A stretch of DNA of 64,000 nucleotides, taken from positions 28,709-92,708 of the forward strand of contig NZ_JBMDYO010000009.1 of the NCBI RefSeq assembly GCF_049310885.1, given 5' to 3'. The DNA comes from CAYZJV01 sp049310885 (GTDB lineage Bacteria > Spirochaetota > Spirochaetia > Sphaerochaetales > Sphaerochaetaceae). Shown piece by piece: positions 41,930-50,584 of the stretch. The stretch's first letter is position 1, and every line of letters begins with the position of its first letter. The notes under the pieces were generated by a model. That model saw nothing but the letters and a program-made list of their open reading frames with translations. It made no database searches and was not told the DNA's origin. Made by a program: the position numbers and the translations under genes.

Positions 41930-42487
41930 TCAGCCTGCTAGGTCCAACTCCGCTGCAACCGTTCTCATTCCTTCAATGGTTAACTGGATAACTGTAGCGA
42001 CCTCCATGTTGATCATCTGCGCACCTTTGGTAATGAGTTCACGGTCCACACCAACACTGAATCCCTTGGTCTTCCACTTCTTCTTCACCGACTTCACCTC
42101 AAGGTCCATCAAACTTCGAGACGGGCGCATCAATGCGGTAGCTGTCACGAGTCCAGTCAGTTCATCGATTGTGAATAATACCTTCTCCATAGGATGCTCA
42201 GGTTCAACATCGCTACAGAGGGTCCATCCATGTGAGACTACTGCGTGGATGATATCCTCCGATACTCCCGCTGCAGAGAGTAGCTCAGGAGCTTTCTTGC
42301 AATGTTCGTCGGGATACTGCTCATAATCAATATCATGTAACAGCCCAACGATTCCCCAATAGTCGGGATCGTATCCCAACTCTTGTGCAAAACGCCGCAT
42401 GACAGCCTCCACGGCTAGTGCATGTCGATAGAGGCTCTCCGATGTATTGTACTTCCTATATAATGCTACTGCTTCATCTCTTGTCAT
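41930..42487 (-). CDS. HDIG-domain hydrolase
   Basis: 185 residues from ATG 42487, six bases after GAGGAG. HD motifs: LYRHALAVEAVMRRFA, GLLHDIDYEQYPDEH and AVVSHGW, with a later Asp in IDELTGLV. The family (HDIG, related to YedJ/yfbR-like proteins) hydrolyses nucleotide phosphates. The pattern E-H-C-K-K-A-P-E-L-L is common to clostridial and spirochaete relatives. Function not assigned. Confidence 0.85.
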   Translation of the reverse strand: MTRDEAVALYRKYNTSESLYRHALAVEAVMRRFAQELGYDPDYWGIVGLLHDIDYEQYPDEHCKKAPELLSAAGVSEDIIHAVVSHGWTLCSDVEPEHPMEKVLFTIDELTGLVTATALMRPSRSLMDLEVKSVKKKWKTKGFSVGVDRELITKGAQMINMEVATVIQLTIEGMRTVAAELDLAG

Positions 42488-42598
42488 GTGAAACTCCTCA
42501 TAGGTCAATTTGTACCATCTTGAGCAATTAACAGCAAGATAGTGGTAAAACTTTCCAATCCCTCTTTATCACCGCTTGCGTATGTGATATGATTATTA

Positions 42599-42788
42599 AC
42601 GGTAAAAGCACCGTTGTAGAGCGGTGTATCCCTACTACCAAGGAGGAAGCTATGTCTACTACAGACGATGGCGGGAGTTTACGCTATCGCCCATCAAAGC
42701 AAACCGAATCAGCGCTCCTCCCGAACCGATACCGATCTTTAGCCTAACAAGTCTGGCTGATGGTTCCTGAGGAGATCCAGGAGGAACC
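42599..42788 (+). promoter_or_regulatory. structured corA leader with alternative hairpins
   Basis: ACGGT (42599-42603) can pair with ACCGT (42610-42614), or CACCG (42609-42613) with CGGTG (42622-42626): the two are mutually exclusive. AGCC (42741-42744) pairs with GGCT (42754-42757) around the stop of the small ORF. GGTTCCT (42762-42768) pairs with AGGAACC-type bases 42782-42788, covering half of the corA ribosome site (AGGAGG, 42779-42784) and touching the ATG. It does not match the M-box that I know. Confidence 0.5.
42652..42747 (+). CDS. 31-codon leader ORF upstream of corA
   Basis: AAGGAGG six bases before ATG 42652; encodes MSTTDDGGSLRYRPSKQTES..., basic after an acidic Asp-Asp near the start, ending at TAA 42745. 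Salmonella corA and mgtA have translated leaders that sense Mg2+ through ribosome behaviour; a similar role is inferred only from position. Confidence 0.45.
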   Translation: MSTTDDGGSLRYRPSKQTESALLPNRYRSLA

Positions 42789-43817
42789 ATGATTACTATA
42801 AGAAACAACATTGCTAGCCGAATTCCAGGTGACAACTCTGAAAAGGGTGGGTACACCTGGGTCGACGCCCGTGAGATAACTCGGGATGATATCACAGAAT
42901 TGCAGGAAGACTATTCAATAGATCCTGAACTGCTAGCCGATATCATGGACTTGGATGAACAGTCGCGTATCGAAAAAGAGGATGACTACGTAGCTCTTAT
43001 TGTCCGTTTACCAGCCTTTGCCGACGATAGCCACGGTATAAACCAATATTGCGTCCCTCTCGGAATTGTCATGAAGGGTGATCTGATCATTACGATCTGC
43101 CAAAGCGACAGTGTAATATTAGAGGACTTTGCAAGGAATCGTTTCCGCCAGTACCCAGTACAGACGAGAGAGGGTTTTGTGATTAGCCTGATGGGTAGGG
43201 CTGCCATGGTATTCATTCGCTTGCTGAAATACCTGAATAGACAAAAGGGTCTGATCGAAGAGGAATTGCACCGGTCCGTCAGGAATGATGAACTGATACA
43301 ATTGCTCTCCATCCAGAAATCCCTCGTATATTTCACTACAAGTCTCACAACCAACGAAATCTTGTTAGAAAAATTACAGAAGTCGATGTATTTTAAACTC
43401 AACTCAGAAGAGGAACGGGAGTTTCTCGAAGATATCATCATCGATAACAAACAGGCCATTGAAATGGCGAATATCTACTCCTCGATCCTTACCGGAACTA
43501 TGGATGCATTCGCATCGGTTATCTCGAACAACCTCAGTATCATCATGAGGAGACTTACGGTCATCTCGATTGCCTTCATGTTTCCTACATTCCTTGTCGG
43601 ATACTATGGAATGAATGTGGATTTGCCTTTCCAAGCCAACCCCTTCATCATGTTCTGGATAATTGGAATCAGCCTATTCGCCGGATTGTTCAGTACCTAC
43701 ATCCTCAGTGATAGAAGATCGAGGAAGATGATGGAGCGGAGGATTGAGGTGGAGCGTAAGCGTCGCGAAAGGAGACGGAGAATCAACCGTCGGAAGGGGC
43801 TTGTGAAAGAGAGCTGA
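42789..43817 (+). CDS. corA: CorA-family magnesium/cobalt channel
   Basis: 342 residues: a cytoplasmic funnel domain (about 1-280) ending in the long pore helix, then two membrane helices near the C-terminus. The first ends in the signature YGMN (VGYYGMNVDLPF, about residue 280), followed by a second helix and a strongly basic tail (RRIEVERKRRERRRRINRRKG). Imports Mg2+, possibly Co2+ or Ni2+. The leader upstream is likely regulatory. The 3' end overlaps the convergent MFS gene by 35 bases. Confidence 0.94.
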   Translation: MITIRNNIASRIPGDNSEKGGYTWVDAREITRDDITELQEDYSIDPELLADIMDLDEQSRIEKEDDYVALIVRLPAFADDSHGINQYCVPLGIVMKGDLIITICQSDSVILEDFARNRFRQYPVQTREGFVISLMGRAAMVFIRLLKYLNRQKGLIEEELHRSVRNDELIQLLSIQKSLVYFTTSLTTNEILLEKLQKSMYFKLNSEEEREFLEDIIIDNKQAIEMANIYSSILTGTMDAFASVISNNLSIIMRRLTVISIAFMFPTFLVGYYGMNVDLPFQANPFIMFWIIGISLFAGLFSTYILSDRRSRKMMERRIEVERKRRERRRRINRRKGLVKES

Positions 43818-45012
43818 CCGGAGGCACACGTTTTTCCAAACGTTTTTGCACAATAAGTGTCACAACCATAGCAACCGGAAAGAGAGTTCCTACCAACATG
43901 CCTGTACGAAGTGGGGAAAGAGTTGAACCTATTGGGGTGAGATCGGCAACTAGCCCCAGCAACCAAGGTCCTACGGCAGCGCCAGTATCTCCTCCAGCAG
44001 CCAGAATTGCGAACATGGATGCCCCTGCCAAAGGGAAACGGTGGGCAGCGCTCGTAATGGAACCTGGCCAGAGTAAAGATACGCCTAATCCTGCAGCTGA
44101 ACATGCAATCAATGAAATAATCGGTATGGGTGACAATGCAGCTACCAGATAGCAGATCGAGGCGAAGAGAGATCCCCATACCATGACATGCCAAACATCG
44201 ATCTTTTTCCCATACATCCCATATAACATCCTACCGATTCCCAAGAAACCTGCGAATAGACATAGCCCTAACAGGTCGCCCACTCGTTTAGATAACCCGA
44301 GGGTTGTTTCGGCGTAGGCACTGGTCCACTGTGACATCGATACTTCTGCAGCCCCACCGAGTGCAATACCCAAAACGACGAAAATGAAGAATGGGGTAGA
44401 TGTGAGAACCTTCGTATTGGTCCGATGTTCATGAGGGACTTGGGGCGCGAGCGGGACCCGAAGGAAATTGAAGAAATTCAAGAGCGGTACGATAGACCAT
44501 ATAATGAATAACATTGGCCAATTGTCGCTGCCGAATAGAGTCAGCATAAGGGATGTGAGTACCACGACAACTATAAAGCCCCATGCATAGAACGAATGGA
44601 GCAGGCTCATAGCCGCAGCTTTGGCATCTGTAGGAACAGATTGTACGATTGCACTGAGTAACAATTCTAATAATCCTCCTCCACTGGAGAATACAATCGT
44701 CGCAAGCATGAAGCCTGCATAGGGATGATTCGAGAAAATCCGCTGGGAGAATGCGAATAGAATAAACCCTAGGAATACAACGAAATGACCAGCTGTGATG
44801 AACGGTCTAACTCCATATTTGTCGACCGGTTTGCTGAAGGCCAAATCTACGATTATCTGAGTGAAGAAATTGATAAGGACCAATCGACCGACTTGCTCGA
44901 ATGACAGGTTGAAGGTATCCATGAGGATTACGAACAGCAAAGGGGATAGGTTGGTGACCAAAGCCCCTACGAAGTTGCCGATATAACATGCGCGGATGGT
45001 CGATTTGTACAT
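43783..45012 (-). CDS. major facilitator superfamily transporter
   Basis: 409 residues with twelve hydrophobic helices, starting MYKSTIRACYIGNFVGALVTN. The loop between helices 2 and 3 (SKPVDKYGVRPFITAGH) is the MFS signature. Many relatives carry sugars or organic acids; the substrate cannot be read. ATG 45012 lies seven bases after TATACT and lacks a ribosome site, so a leaderless mRNA is predicted; the open frame extends far upstream and is rejected. Divergent from the HAD gene. Confidence 0.87.
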   Translation of the reverse strand: MYKSTIRACYIGNFVGALVTNLSPLLFVILMDTFNLSFEQVGRLVLINFFTQIIVDLAFSKPVDKYGVRPFITAGHFVVFLGFILFAFSQRIFSNHPYAGFMLATIVFSSGGGLLELLLSAIVQSVPTDAKAAAMSLLHSFYAWGFIVVVVLTSLMLTLFGSDNWPMLFIIWSIVPLLNFFNFLRVPLAPQVPHEHRTNTKVLTSTPFFIFVVLGIALGGAAEVSMSQWTSAYAETTLGLSKRVGDLLGLCLFAGFLGIGRMLYGMYGKKIDVWHVMVWGSLFASICYLVAALSPIPIISLIACSAAGLGVSLLWPGSITSAAHRFPLAGASMFAILAAGGDTGAAVGPWLLGLVADLTPIGSTLSPLRTGMLVGTLFPVAMVVTLIVQKRLEKRVPPVSSLSQAPSDG

Positions 45013-45019
45013 GAAGGCG

Positions 45020-45049
45020 AGTATATACCTACGTGACGGAATGTGTAAA
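45020..45049 (-). promoter_or_regulatory. predicted leaderless promoter of the MFS gene
   Basis: Minus strand TTTACA (45049-45044), 18 bp, TATACT (45025-45020), seven bases, ATG 45012. It overlaps the oppositely directed promoter at 45033-45061, so the two should compete for RNA polymerase. Confidence 0.6.
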
Positions 45050-45061
45050 CATGGGTATACT
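45033..45061 (+). promoter_or_regulatory. predicted leaderless promoter of the HAD gene
   Basis: GTGACG (45033-45038), 17 bp, TATACT (45056-45061), six bases, ATG 45068. Confidence 0.55.
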
Positions 45062-45067
45062 CGAGTT

Positions 45068-45751
45068 ATGGTTAAGAAGGATGCGACACATAAGGCAATT
45101 CTATTCGATCTTGATGGTACTCTAGTAAATACCATTGGAGATATCGCTTTTTCAATCAATACTGTATTGGCAGAGACTGGAGCACCACCGATCGATGACA
45201 GTACATGCAAACGGTATGTGGGAAAGGGGCTGCGAAATGCACTCTCATTGGCGTTGTATGAGGCTTCGGTACCATTTGATGACGCACTATTGGATTCCTA
45301 TTATAAATTGCTCATGGATACCTATAGGGCACATCCTCACGATAAGGCAATCCTTTATCCAGGAATCGGTCAGTTGTTGGAGAAATCTGTTGCGGCCGGC
45401 TTCAAGCTCGGGGTACTATCGAATAAAGAGGATTCACTGGTCAGGAAGATTGTTAATGCCTTACTCGGGGGTGTCCCTTTCATGACGGTGCGGGGAGCTA
45501 CTGATGACATTCCCCTGAAGCCAGAGCCTACCTCGGCAATCTTGTTTTCCAAGATAGCGGAGTGTGCAGTTGACGAAGTTTTGTTCATTGGAGATAGCGA
45601 GGTGGATTTTCATACTGCGAAAGCTGCCAGAATGCGTCCTGCAGTAGTAACGTGGGGGTTCCGGGATCGCTTTGAACTTGCATCAAACGGTTGCGATCCG
45701 CTTTTCGATACGATTGATGAATTAGAGACGGAGGTGTTTCCATGGCAATGA
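45068..45751 (+). CDS. HAD-family phosphatase (phosphoglycolate phosphatase-like)
   Basis: 227 residues. HAD motif I ILFDLDGTLVNT with the nucleophile Asp, motif II LGVLSNKEDSLV, motif III Lys in PLKPEPTS, motif IV FIGDSEVD. The helical cap domain and KRYVGKGLRNAL are Gph-like. Probable sugar-phosphate or phosphoglycolate phosphatase. Overlaps the phosphomutase gene by ten bases, so it may act on the same hexose phosphates. Confidence 0.9.
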   Translation: MVKKDATHKAILFDLDGTLVNTIGDIAFSINTVLAETGAPPIDDSTCKRYVGKGLRNALSLALYEASVPFDDALLDSYYKLLMDTYRAHPHDKAILYPGIGQLLEKSVAAGFKLGVLSNKEDSLVRKIVNALLGGVPFMTVRGATDDIPLKPEPTSAILFSKIAECAVDEVLFIGDSEVDFHTAKAARMRPAVVTWGFRDRFELASNGCDPLFDTIDELETEVFPWQ

Positions 45752-47460
45752 CCGAACAAGAGAGGGCGTTAATTTACAAGAAAGCAGAGGATTATATCCA
45801 AGCTGAGACGGAATTACAGTTCAAGAAAGAGGTTATGGCTGCATTGGATGAACATGCGGATGAAGATCTTTATGATCGTTTCTATACGGCCTTGGCCTTC
45901 GGAACCGCCGGTATGCGTGGTGTAATTGGAGGTGGTACCAACCGGATAAACCCATTCATGATTCGGAAGGTAACCCAAGGGCTCGCCGACTACCTGATCT
46001 CACAGATAGCTCTTCCTTCCGTCGTGATTGCTTTCGATTCCCGAAACTATTCGCAACTGTTTGCCAAACAGGCTGCGCTTACGCTTTGTGCTAATGGGGT
46101 AAAGGTCTACCTGTACGATGAATTGCACCCTGTGCCGATGCTTTCTTTTGCTTTGAGATACTTGCATGCCAATGCAGGTATCGTAATCACCGCTAGTCAT
46201 AATCCAGCGAAATACAATGGATACAAGGTATATTGGTCCGACGGTGGCCAGGTTACTCCTCCCCATGATGTAGGAATAGCAAAACGTGTTGCCTCGGTAG
46301 AAGTCGGAGAGATCAGAAGCATGAGCCTCAATGAGGCCAAATCAGCCCATTTACTGTCACCGGTCCCCGATTCAGTTGATGAAGCCTACTATTCGATGGT
46401 TGTTGATAGTCTGTCCCGATCAGAACTCTTGTCCTCAAGCTCGGTGAAGGTGGCCTATACTCCGTTGCATGGAGCAGGAAATATTCCTGTCCGTACTATC
46501 TTGGCCAAAATGGGTGTACATTGTGAGGTTGTCGAACAACAGGAACAACCCGATGGTGATTTCCCGACAGTATCCATGCCGAATCCCGAAGATCCCCAAG
46601 CTATGCGGTTAGCAATTGAGTTGGGAATCAAGACGAAGGCAGATATAATATTGGGTACCGATCCGGATGCCGACCGGTTAGGGATCGCAATTCCCTCCAA
46701 AGAAGATAAATCTAGTTATCAACTCCTCACCGGAAACCAGATTGCGGCTTTGTTGTGCGATTATTTGCTGACTACTTGGAAGAATCGTGCCCAGAAGGAT
46801 GGTAGACAACCATTAGTGGTCAAGTCAATCGTTACGACCGATCTCGTACGAGCCATGACAGAAAAACATGGCGGGGAATGTGTGGATGTCTTGACAGGAT
46901 TTAAGTATATCGCAGAAAAGATAGCAAGTTTGGAGTCCTCAGATGAACAATTTTTCTTATTCGGCTGTGAGGAAAGTTTCGGATATCTCTCAGTTCCCCA
47001 TGTTCGGGACAAAGATGCCGTTTCAACCGCTGTCCTTGCGGTTGAGATGATGAGTTACTTGGCTTCCCAAGGACTGACATTGCAACAACGATTGGAAGAG
47101 ATTTACCAAGAGTATGGCTATTATACAGAGTCGGTGCTCTCTTTCACCTATGAAGGAAGTTCTGGCATCCAGAAGATGGCCGATATCATGAAGCAATTTA
47201 GAAGCTTTACGGTAGGTACGAAATTCGCTGGTTATACCATCTCTGACGTCGTGGACTTACTCCATGATAAGACTCTAGGACTTCCCCCTTCGGATGTCAT
47301 TATACTGCGTTTCGCTTCTGGAGAAAAATTGGTCGTGAGGCCGTCAGGTACAGAACCGAAAATCAAATATTATCTGTTTTTCCACACATCCGCTGGGGAA
47401 CGACAAGCTTTCCAGGCCTCTTTGCAGGATCGGATAGCAAGATTCAAGTCGGAATTATAA
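45742..47460 (+). CDS. phosphohexomutase (phosphoglucomutase/phosphomannomutase)
   Basis: 572 residues, the length of PGM2-like mutases. Active Ser in ITASHNPAKYNGYKVYWSDGGQV, metal loop GTDPDADRLGIA, sugar loop CEESFGYLS, and phosphate loop RPSGTEPKIKYY are all intact. AFGTAGMRG lies near the start. Interconverts hexose-1- and hexose-6-phosphates. GGAGG precedes the ATG at 45742. The next gene begins 12 bases later. Confidence 0.95.
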   Translation: MAMTEQERALIYKKAEDYIQAETELQFKKEVMAALDEHADEDLYDRFYTALAFGTAGMRGVIGGGTNRINPFMIRKVTQGLADYLISQIALPSVVIAFDSRNYSQLFAKQAALTLCANGVKVYLYDELHPVPMLSFALRYLHANAGIVITASHNPAKYNGYKVYWSDGGQVTPPHDVGIAKRVASVEVGEIRSMSLNEAKSAHLLSPVPDSVDEAYYSMVVDSLSRSELLSSSSVKVAYTPLHGAGNIPVRTILAKMGVHCEVVEQQEQPDGDFPTVSMPNPEDPQAMRLAIELGIKTKADIILGTDPDADRLGIAIPSKEDKSSYQLLTGNQIAALLCDYLLTTWKNRAQKDGRQPLVVKSIVTTDLVRAMTEKHGGECVDVLTGFKYIAEKIASLESSDEQFFLFGCEESFGYLSVPHVRDKDAVSTAVLAVEMMSYLASQGLTLQQRLEEIYQEYGYYTESVLSFTYEGSSGIQKMADIMKQFRSFTVGTKFAGYTISDVVDLLHDKTLGLPPSDVIILRFASGEKLVVRPSGTEPKIKYYLFFHTSAGERQAFQASLQDRIARFKSEL

Positions 47461-47472
47461 GGAATTGTTTCC

Positions 47473-48252
47473 ATGCATGCATGTTTTATTATCCGTAGAA
47501 GTAAAGGAGAACCACTTTATCTGACCCCATTCGTAGATCCCAAGAGAGCTGGGTCATGGGATCCCGATGAAGAGATACGTTGGCATGCCTCTACAGGTTT
47601 GACCGCACATGAAAAGGATGATGCCCTCTTCACTCTCTATACACAAATTGACAGAGGAGTAGACCGTTGGATCCAGGACGCTCGTTATCTTCCTCGACTG
47701 CTGATTTCTGCGGGCGTATTTCTGGTCGTATATTTTTTCTTCTCCCTTGCAGTCCGTGATCCCTTGCCGATGATTGATGAATTAGTGATTGCTTCTGGGT
47801 TGGCGGTCGGTACTGCAATCTGGCTATCGAGAAGAGACAAGAAGAGTGAGATGGCTATGAAACGGCGGTTGGAACAAAAACAGAATGCATCGCGTTCCGA
47901 TTTCGTTATTGAGGAGGGAATATCCGTATATGAAGACTACCTTGATACGTGTTCCTACCTCGATACCTTAGATTTGGCCGATCGTCTCGCTCTGGTGGGA
48001 GATGATGGACCATTACCAGAACTTACACTTCAAGAATTACAGGATGCCCCTTGGATAAAGCAATTACATGGCGTTCTATTGACTCATATGCAACTAAGGA
48101 ACAAACTTCTATTCTCTACCTATAAGCAAGTTATGGAATTGCATAAAGTTTCTGGTGGTTCGGAAGCCTTGAGTGCGAGACTGGTCAAGCTGGCTATGAG
48201 GGGAGACTTGGACCTCCCACTATTGGCTCTTTTGGTAGCGATTTCGAAGTAG
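47473..48252 (+). CDS. unknown protein with two membrane helices
   Basis: 259 residues. A cytoplasmic-looking N-terminus (LYLTPFVDPKRAGSWDPDEEIRWHAS), two hydrophobic helices at about 76-93 and 101-117, then a charged helical C-terminal domain of about 130 residues ending LPLLALLVAISK. No family recognised. AAGGA eight bases before the ATG; it follows the mutase by 12 bases and precedes the ComEC-like gene by 27, so it is co-transcribed. Confidence 0.7.
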   Translation: MHACFIIRRSKGEPLYLTPFVDPKRAGSWDPDEEIRWHASTGLTAHEKDDALFTLYTQIDRGVDRWIQDARYLPRLLISAGVFLVVYFFFSLAVRDPLPMIDELVIASGLAVGTAIWLSRRDKKSEMAMKRRLEQKQNASRSDFVIEEGISVYEDYLDTCSYLDTLDLADRLALVGDDGPLPELTLQELQDAPWIKQLHGVLLTHMQLRNKLLFSTYKQVMELHKVSGGSEALSARLVKLAMRGDLDLPLLALLVAISK

Positions 48253-48279
48253 AATCCAACCAATGGTAGTCAATAGTAT

Positions 48280-49767
48280 GTGTATACTGTCTACCGTCTC
48301 TTTTCCTTTCTACCTCTCGTCTTCTCTCTCGTGATTCTATTAGCAGGTTTATTGTGTAGTTTCACGTTGGACTATATTCCTCTAATAGTTGTGGCTGTGG
48401 TATGTATTTGGGCAGCACAAATTATCATATTTTCGAATTCTCTTCCGTGGTATTTTGTACTCCGTATCCTTTTCGTGTTGATAATCTATGTATTGACTTG
48501 GCTACAAGTCATACTCGTCTATCGAGCTAATTCATTGGAGATCCCTTTTCCATCAGAATCCATAACAGCGATACGTGCAGTAGTAAGGTTTGATTCAACT
48601 AAAAGCGAGAATGGCAATACGGTAGTAGATGTCTTGCTTGAACAGGCTTCCAACAGGAGAGGAGATTTCGGAGCAGCCGGAGGATCGCTCTTGGTTGTTT
48701 CTCCAGAGAATACCCTGTTCCTTTTCGGACAACATCTCGATGTTTTTGGAGAACTGGTCATGTATGAAGATACATGGTTCTTCTTTGCACAAGAAAGTGA
48801 GATTATTCCAAACAAGCATAGATTCGTGGAGCTCTATCACCGTACAAGAATGAGGATACTCAGCGTTATGAGAGTAAGGTTGGATCGATTACCTCGGCAG
48901 GTAACTTCATTATCGGAGGCCTTGCTGTTGGGTAGATTCGATACGTGGTCACCGCTTCGTAAGATGACTACCGAAAGCGGGTGTGCCCATGTCGTGGCTC
49001 TATCGGGAATGCATCTACAGGCTATCATAGGCATGCTGTCTCTGTTGCTCTCTAAGATAGTTAAGAAACGGAATATCTGCTTCTTTACGTTACCCCTCGC
49101 ATGTATCTATGTCGCTATAGTAGGCAACAAACCCTCCTTAATCAGGGCACTTACCATGGTGGTCCTGCCGCATTTCCATAAGCGTATAGAGACCAAATAT
49201 GCCTTAGCTAATGTTGTCGTTCTCCATGCTTGGGTGGCACCACAGACACTTATTTCTCCCGGTTCTGCACTCTCTTACGGTGCGATAACCTCAATTCTTT
49301 ACGTAAGTCCGGCCATTGCTCAGTCTATTTCTACCATCATGCCAAAAAAACTAGCCCAACTGGTTGCGACAACCTTGAGCGCTACACTGTGTACTGCTCC
49401 CATCTCGTTAGTATTGTTCGGATCTTGGTATGGAATAGGAGTGCTTTTGTCCCCATTCCTTGCCCCTGTAGCTTTGCTGTTCTTGGGAGTCACCTTCCTT
49501 TGGCTTCTCATACCATGTGTTCCTCTTATGATATTGGCACAATTGATGGTGGATCTGTTTACCAAGATTGTAACATGGGGAAGTTCTTGGAGTCTGGAAC
49601 ATACCCAATTCAGTACCAATCTCGCTTGGCTATGGAGCGTAGTATCGTTGTTGACTGTCGTTGGTTTTCTCCAGTATGCTAACCGAATCGCTCGAAGAAG
49701 GAGTTACCGAAAGCATGATATGGGATTTTTCCTACGATTCCCCCCAAGCAATAATCCAACTACTTGA
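48280..49767 (+). CDS. ComEC/Rec2-core membrane protein (no MBL domain)
   Basis: 495 residues from a GTG. An N-terminal helical bundle and an OB-like periplasmic region resembling DUF4131 (about 75-170) are followed by a ComEC 'competence' domain with HVVALSGMHLQAIIGML and GNKPSLIRALTMVVLP, and about eight to ten membrane helices. The C-terminal metallo-beta-lactamase domain of full ComEC (about 750 residues) is absent. ComEC forms the channel for incoming single-stranded DNA. The 3' end overlaps ksgA by 53 bases. Confidence 0.8.
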   Translation: MYTVYRLFSFLPLVFSLVILLAGLLCSFTLDYIPLIVVAVVCIWAAQIIIFSNSLPWYFVLRILFVLIIYVLTWLQVILVYRANSLEIPFPSESITAIRAVVRFDSTKSENGNTVVDVLLEQASNRRGDFGAAGGSLLVVSPENTLFLFGQHLDVFGELVMYEDTWFFFAQESEIIPNKHRFVELYHRTRMRILSVMRVRLDRLPRQVTSLSEALLLGRFDTWSPLRKMTTESGCAHVVALSGMHLQAIIGMLSLLLSKIVKKRNICFFTLPLACIYVAIVGNKPSLIRALTMVVLPHFHKRIETKYALANVVVLHAWVAPQTLISPGSALSYGAITSILYVSPAIAQSISTIMPKKLAQLVATTLSATLCTAPISLVLFGSWYGIGVLLSPFLAPVALLFLGVTFLWLLIPCVPLMILAQLMVDLFTKIVTWGSSWSLEHTQFSTNLAWLWSVVSLLTVVGFLQYANRIARRRSYRKHDMGFFLRFPPSNNPTT

Positions 49768-50584
49768 AAGATATGGCTTTGCCATGTCAAAGAAATTTGG
49801 ACAGAATTTTCTCATATCGCCATCTGCCCGTCAGAGGATAATTGATTCATTGCGATTGCAAGAGTCGCAGCGGGTATGGGAGATCGGTCCCGGTATAGGA
49901 GCCCTCACTGTCGGCTTGCTTGAAAGCAATGCTCATGTGACAGCTTTTGAAATCGATCATGGGTTCTGTACTATTTTACGTGAAGAGGCATTCGTCGAAA
50001 TCTCCAATTTTTCCCTAGTTGAGGGTGATGTCCTCAAGACATGGCCTGAAGTATACCAAAATGAGGGTTGCCCGGATGTAATTTGTGGTAATCTTCCCTA
50101 CAACGTTGGTTCTATCTGCATTGCCCGTTTCCTTGAGAAACAATGCCTTTCCGAGCGGATGGTATATACGTTGCAGAAGGAGGTCGGGGATCGCTTGTCT
50201 GCAAAGCCTGGTTCCAAGCTCTGGTCAACATTGTCTATACTCGCCCAAATCGACTACGAAGTTTCACCAGTGTGTACGATAAAGGGGGGGGCTTTCTTTC
50301 CGCCTCCCAATGTCGATTCTGTGGTCATACAGATGCAAAAGAGGGCGAATCCCTTGGTTCCCGTGCAGAGTCGGACGCTATTTCTCCAAGTGGTGAATGA
50401 TTTGTTCACTCAGAGGAGAAAAACCGTGAGGAATAATCTGCTCAGAGGTAAATCGGGTTCCATGTTCACCCGTGAGATGTTATTTGATTCATTGGAAAAG
50501 GCAGGAATCCCTGAGAGTGAGAGGGCTGAAAACCTCGATTTCCCGGCTCTCCTCTCTTTGGTGAAGGCCTTGTCCACTGTCTAA
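49715..50584 (+). CDS. ksgA: 16S rRNA dimethyladenosine transferase
   Basis: 289 residues. KKFGQNFLISPSARQRIID is the KsgA start, VWEIGPGIGALTVGLL the SAM-binding motif I, and CGNLPYNVGS the N-L-P-Y catalytic motif. A GGAFFPPPNVDSVVIQM block confirms the family. Dimethylates A1518/A1519 of 16S rRNA. ATG 49715 is 11 bases from AAGGAG inside the end of the ComEC-like gene. Confidence 0.95.
   Translation: MIWDFSYDSPQAIIQLLERYGFAMSKKFGQNFLISPSARQRIIDSLRLQESQRVWEIGPGIGALTVGLLESNAHVTAFEIDHGFCTILREEAFVEISNFSLVEGDVLKTWPEVYQNEGCPDVICGNLPYNVGSICIARFLEKQCLSERMVYTLQKEVGDRLSAKPGSKLWSTLSILAQIDYEVSPVCTIKGGAFFPPPNVDSVVIQMQKRANPLVPVQSRTLFLQVVNDLFTQRRKTVRNNLLRGKSGSMFTREMLFDSLEKAGIPESERAENLDFPALLSLVKALSTV

Noticed and set aside
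42599..42788. M-box Mg2+ riboswitch upstream of corA
   Set aside because: The conserved M-box blocks that I know are not present; only generic hairpins and a small ORF are seen.
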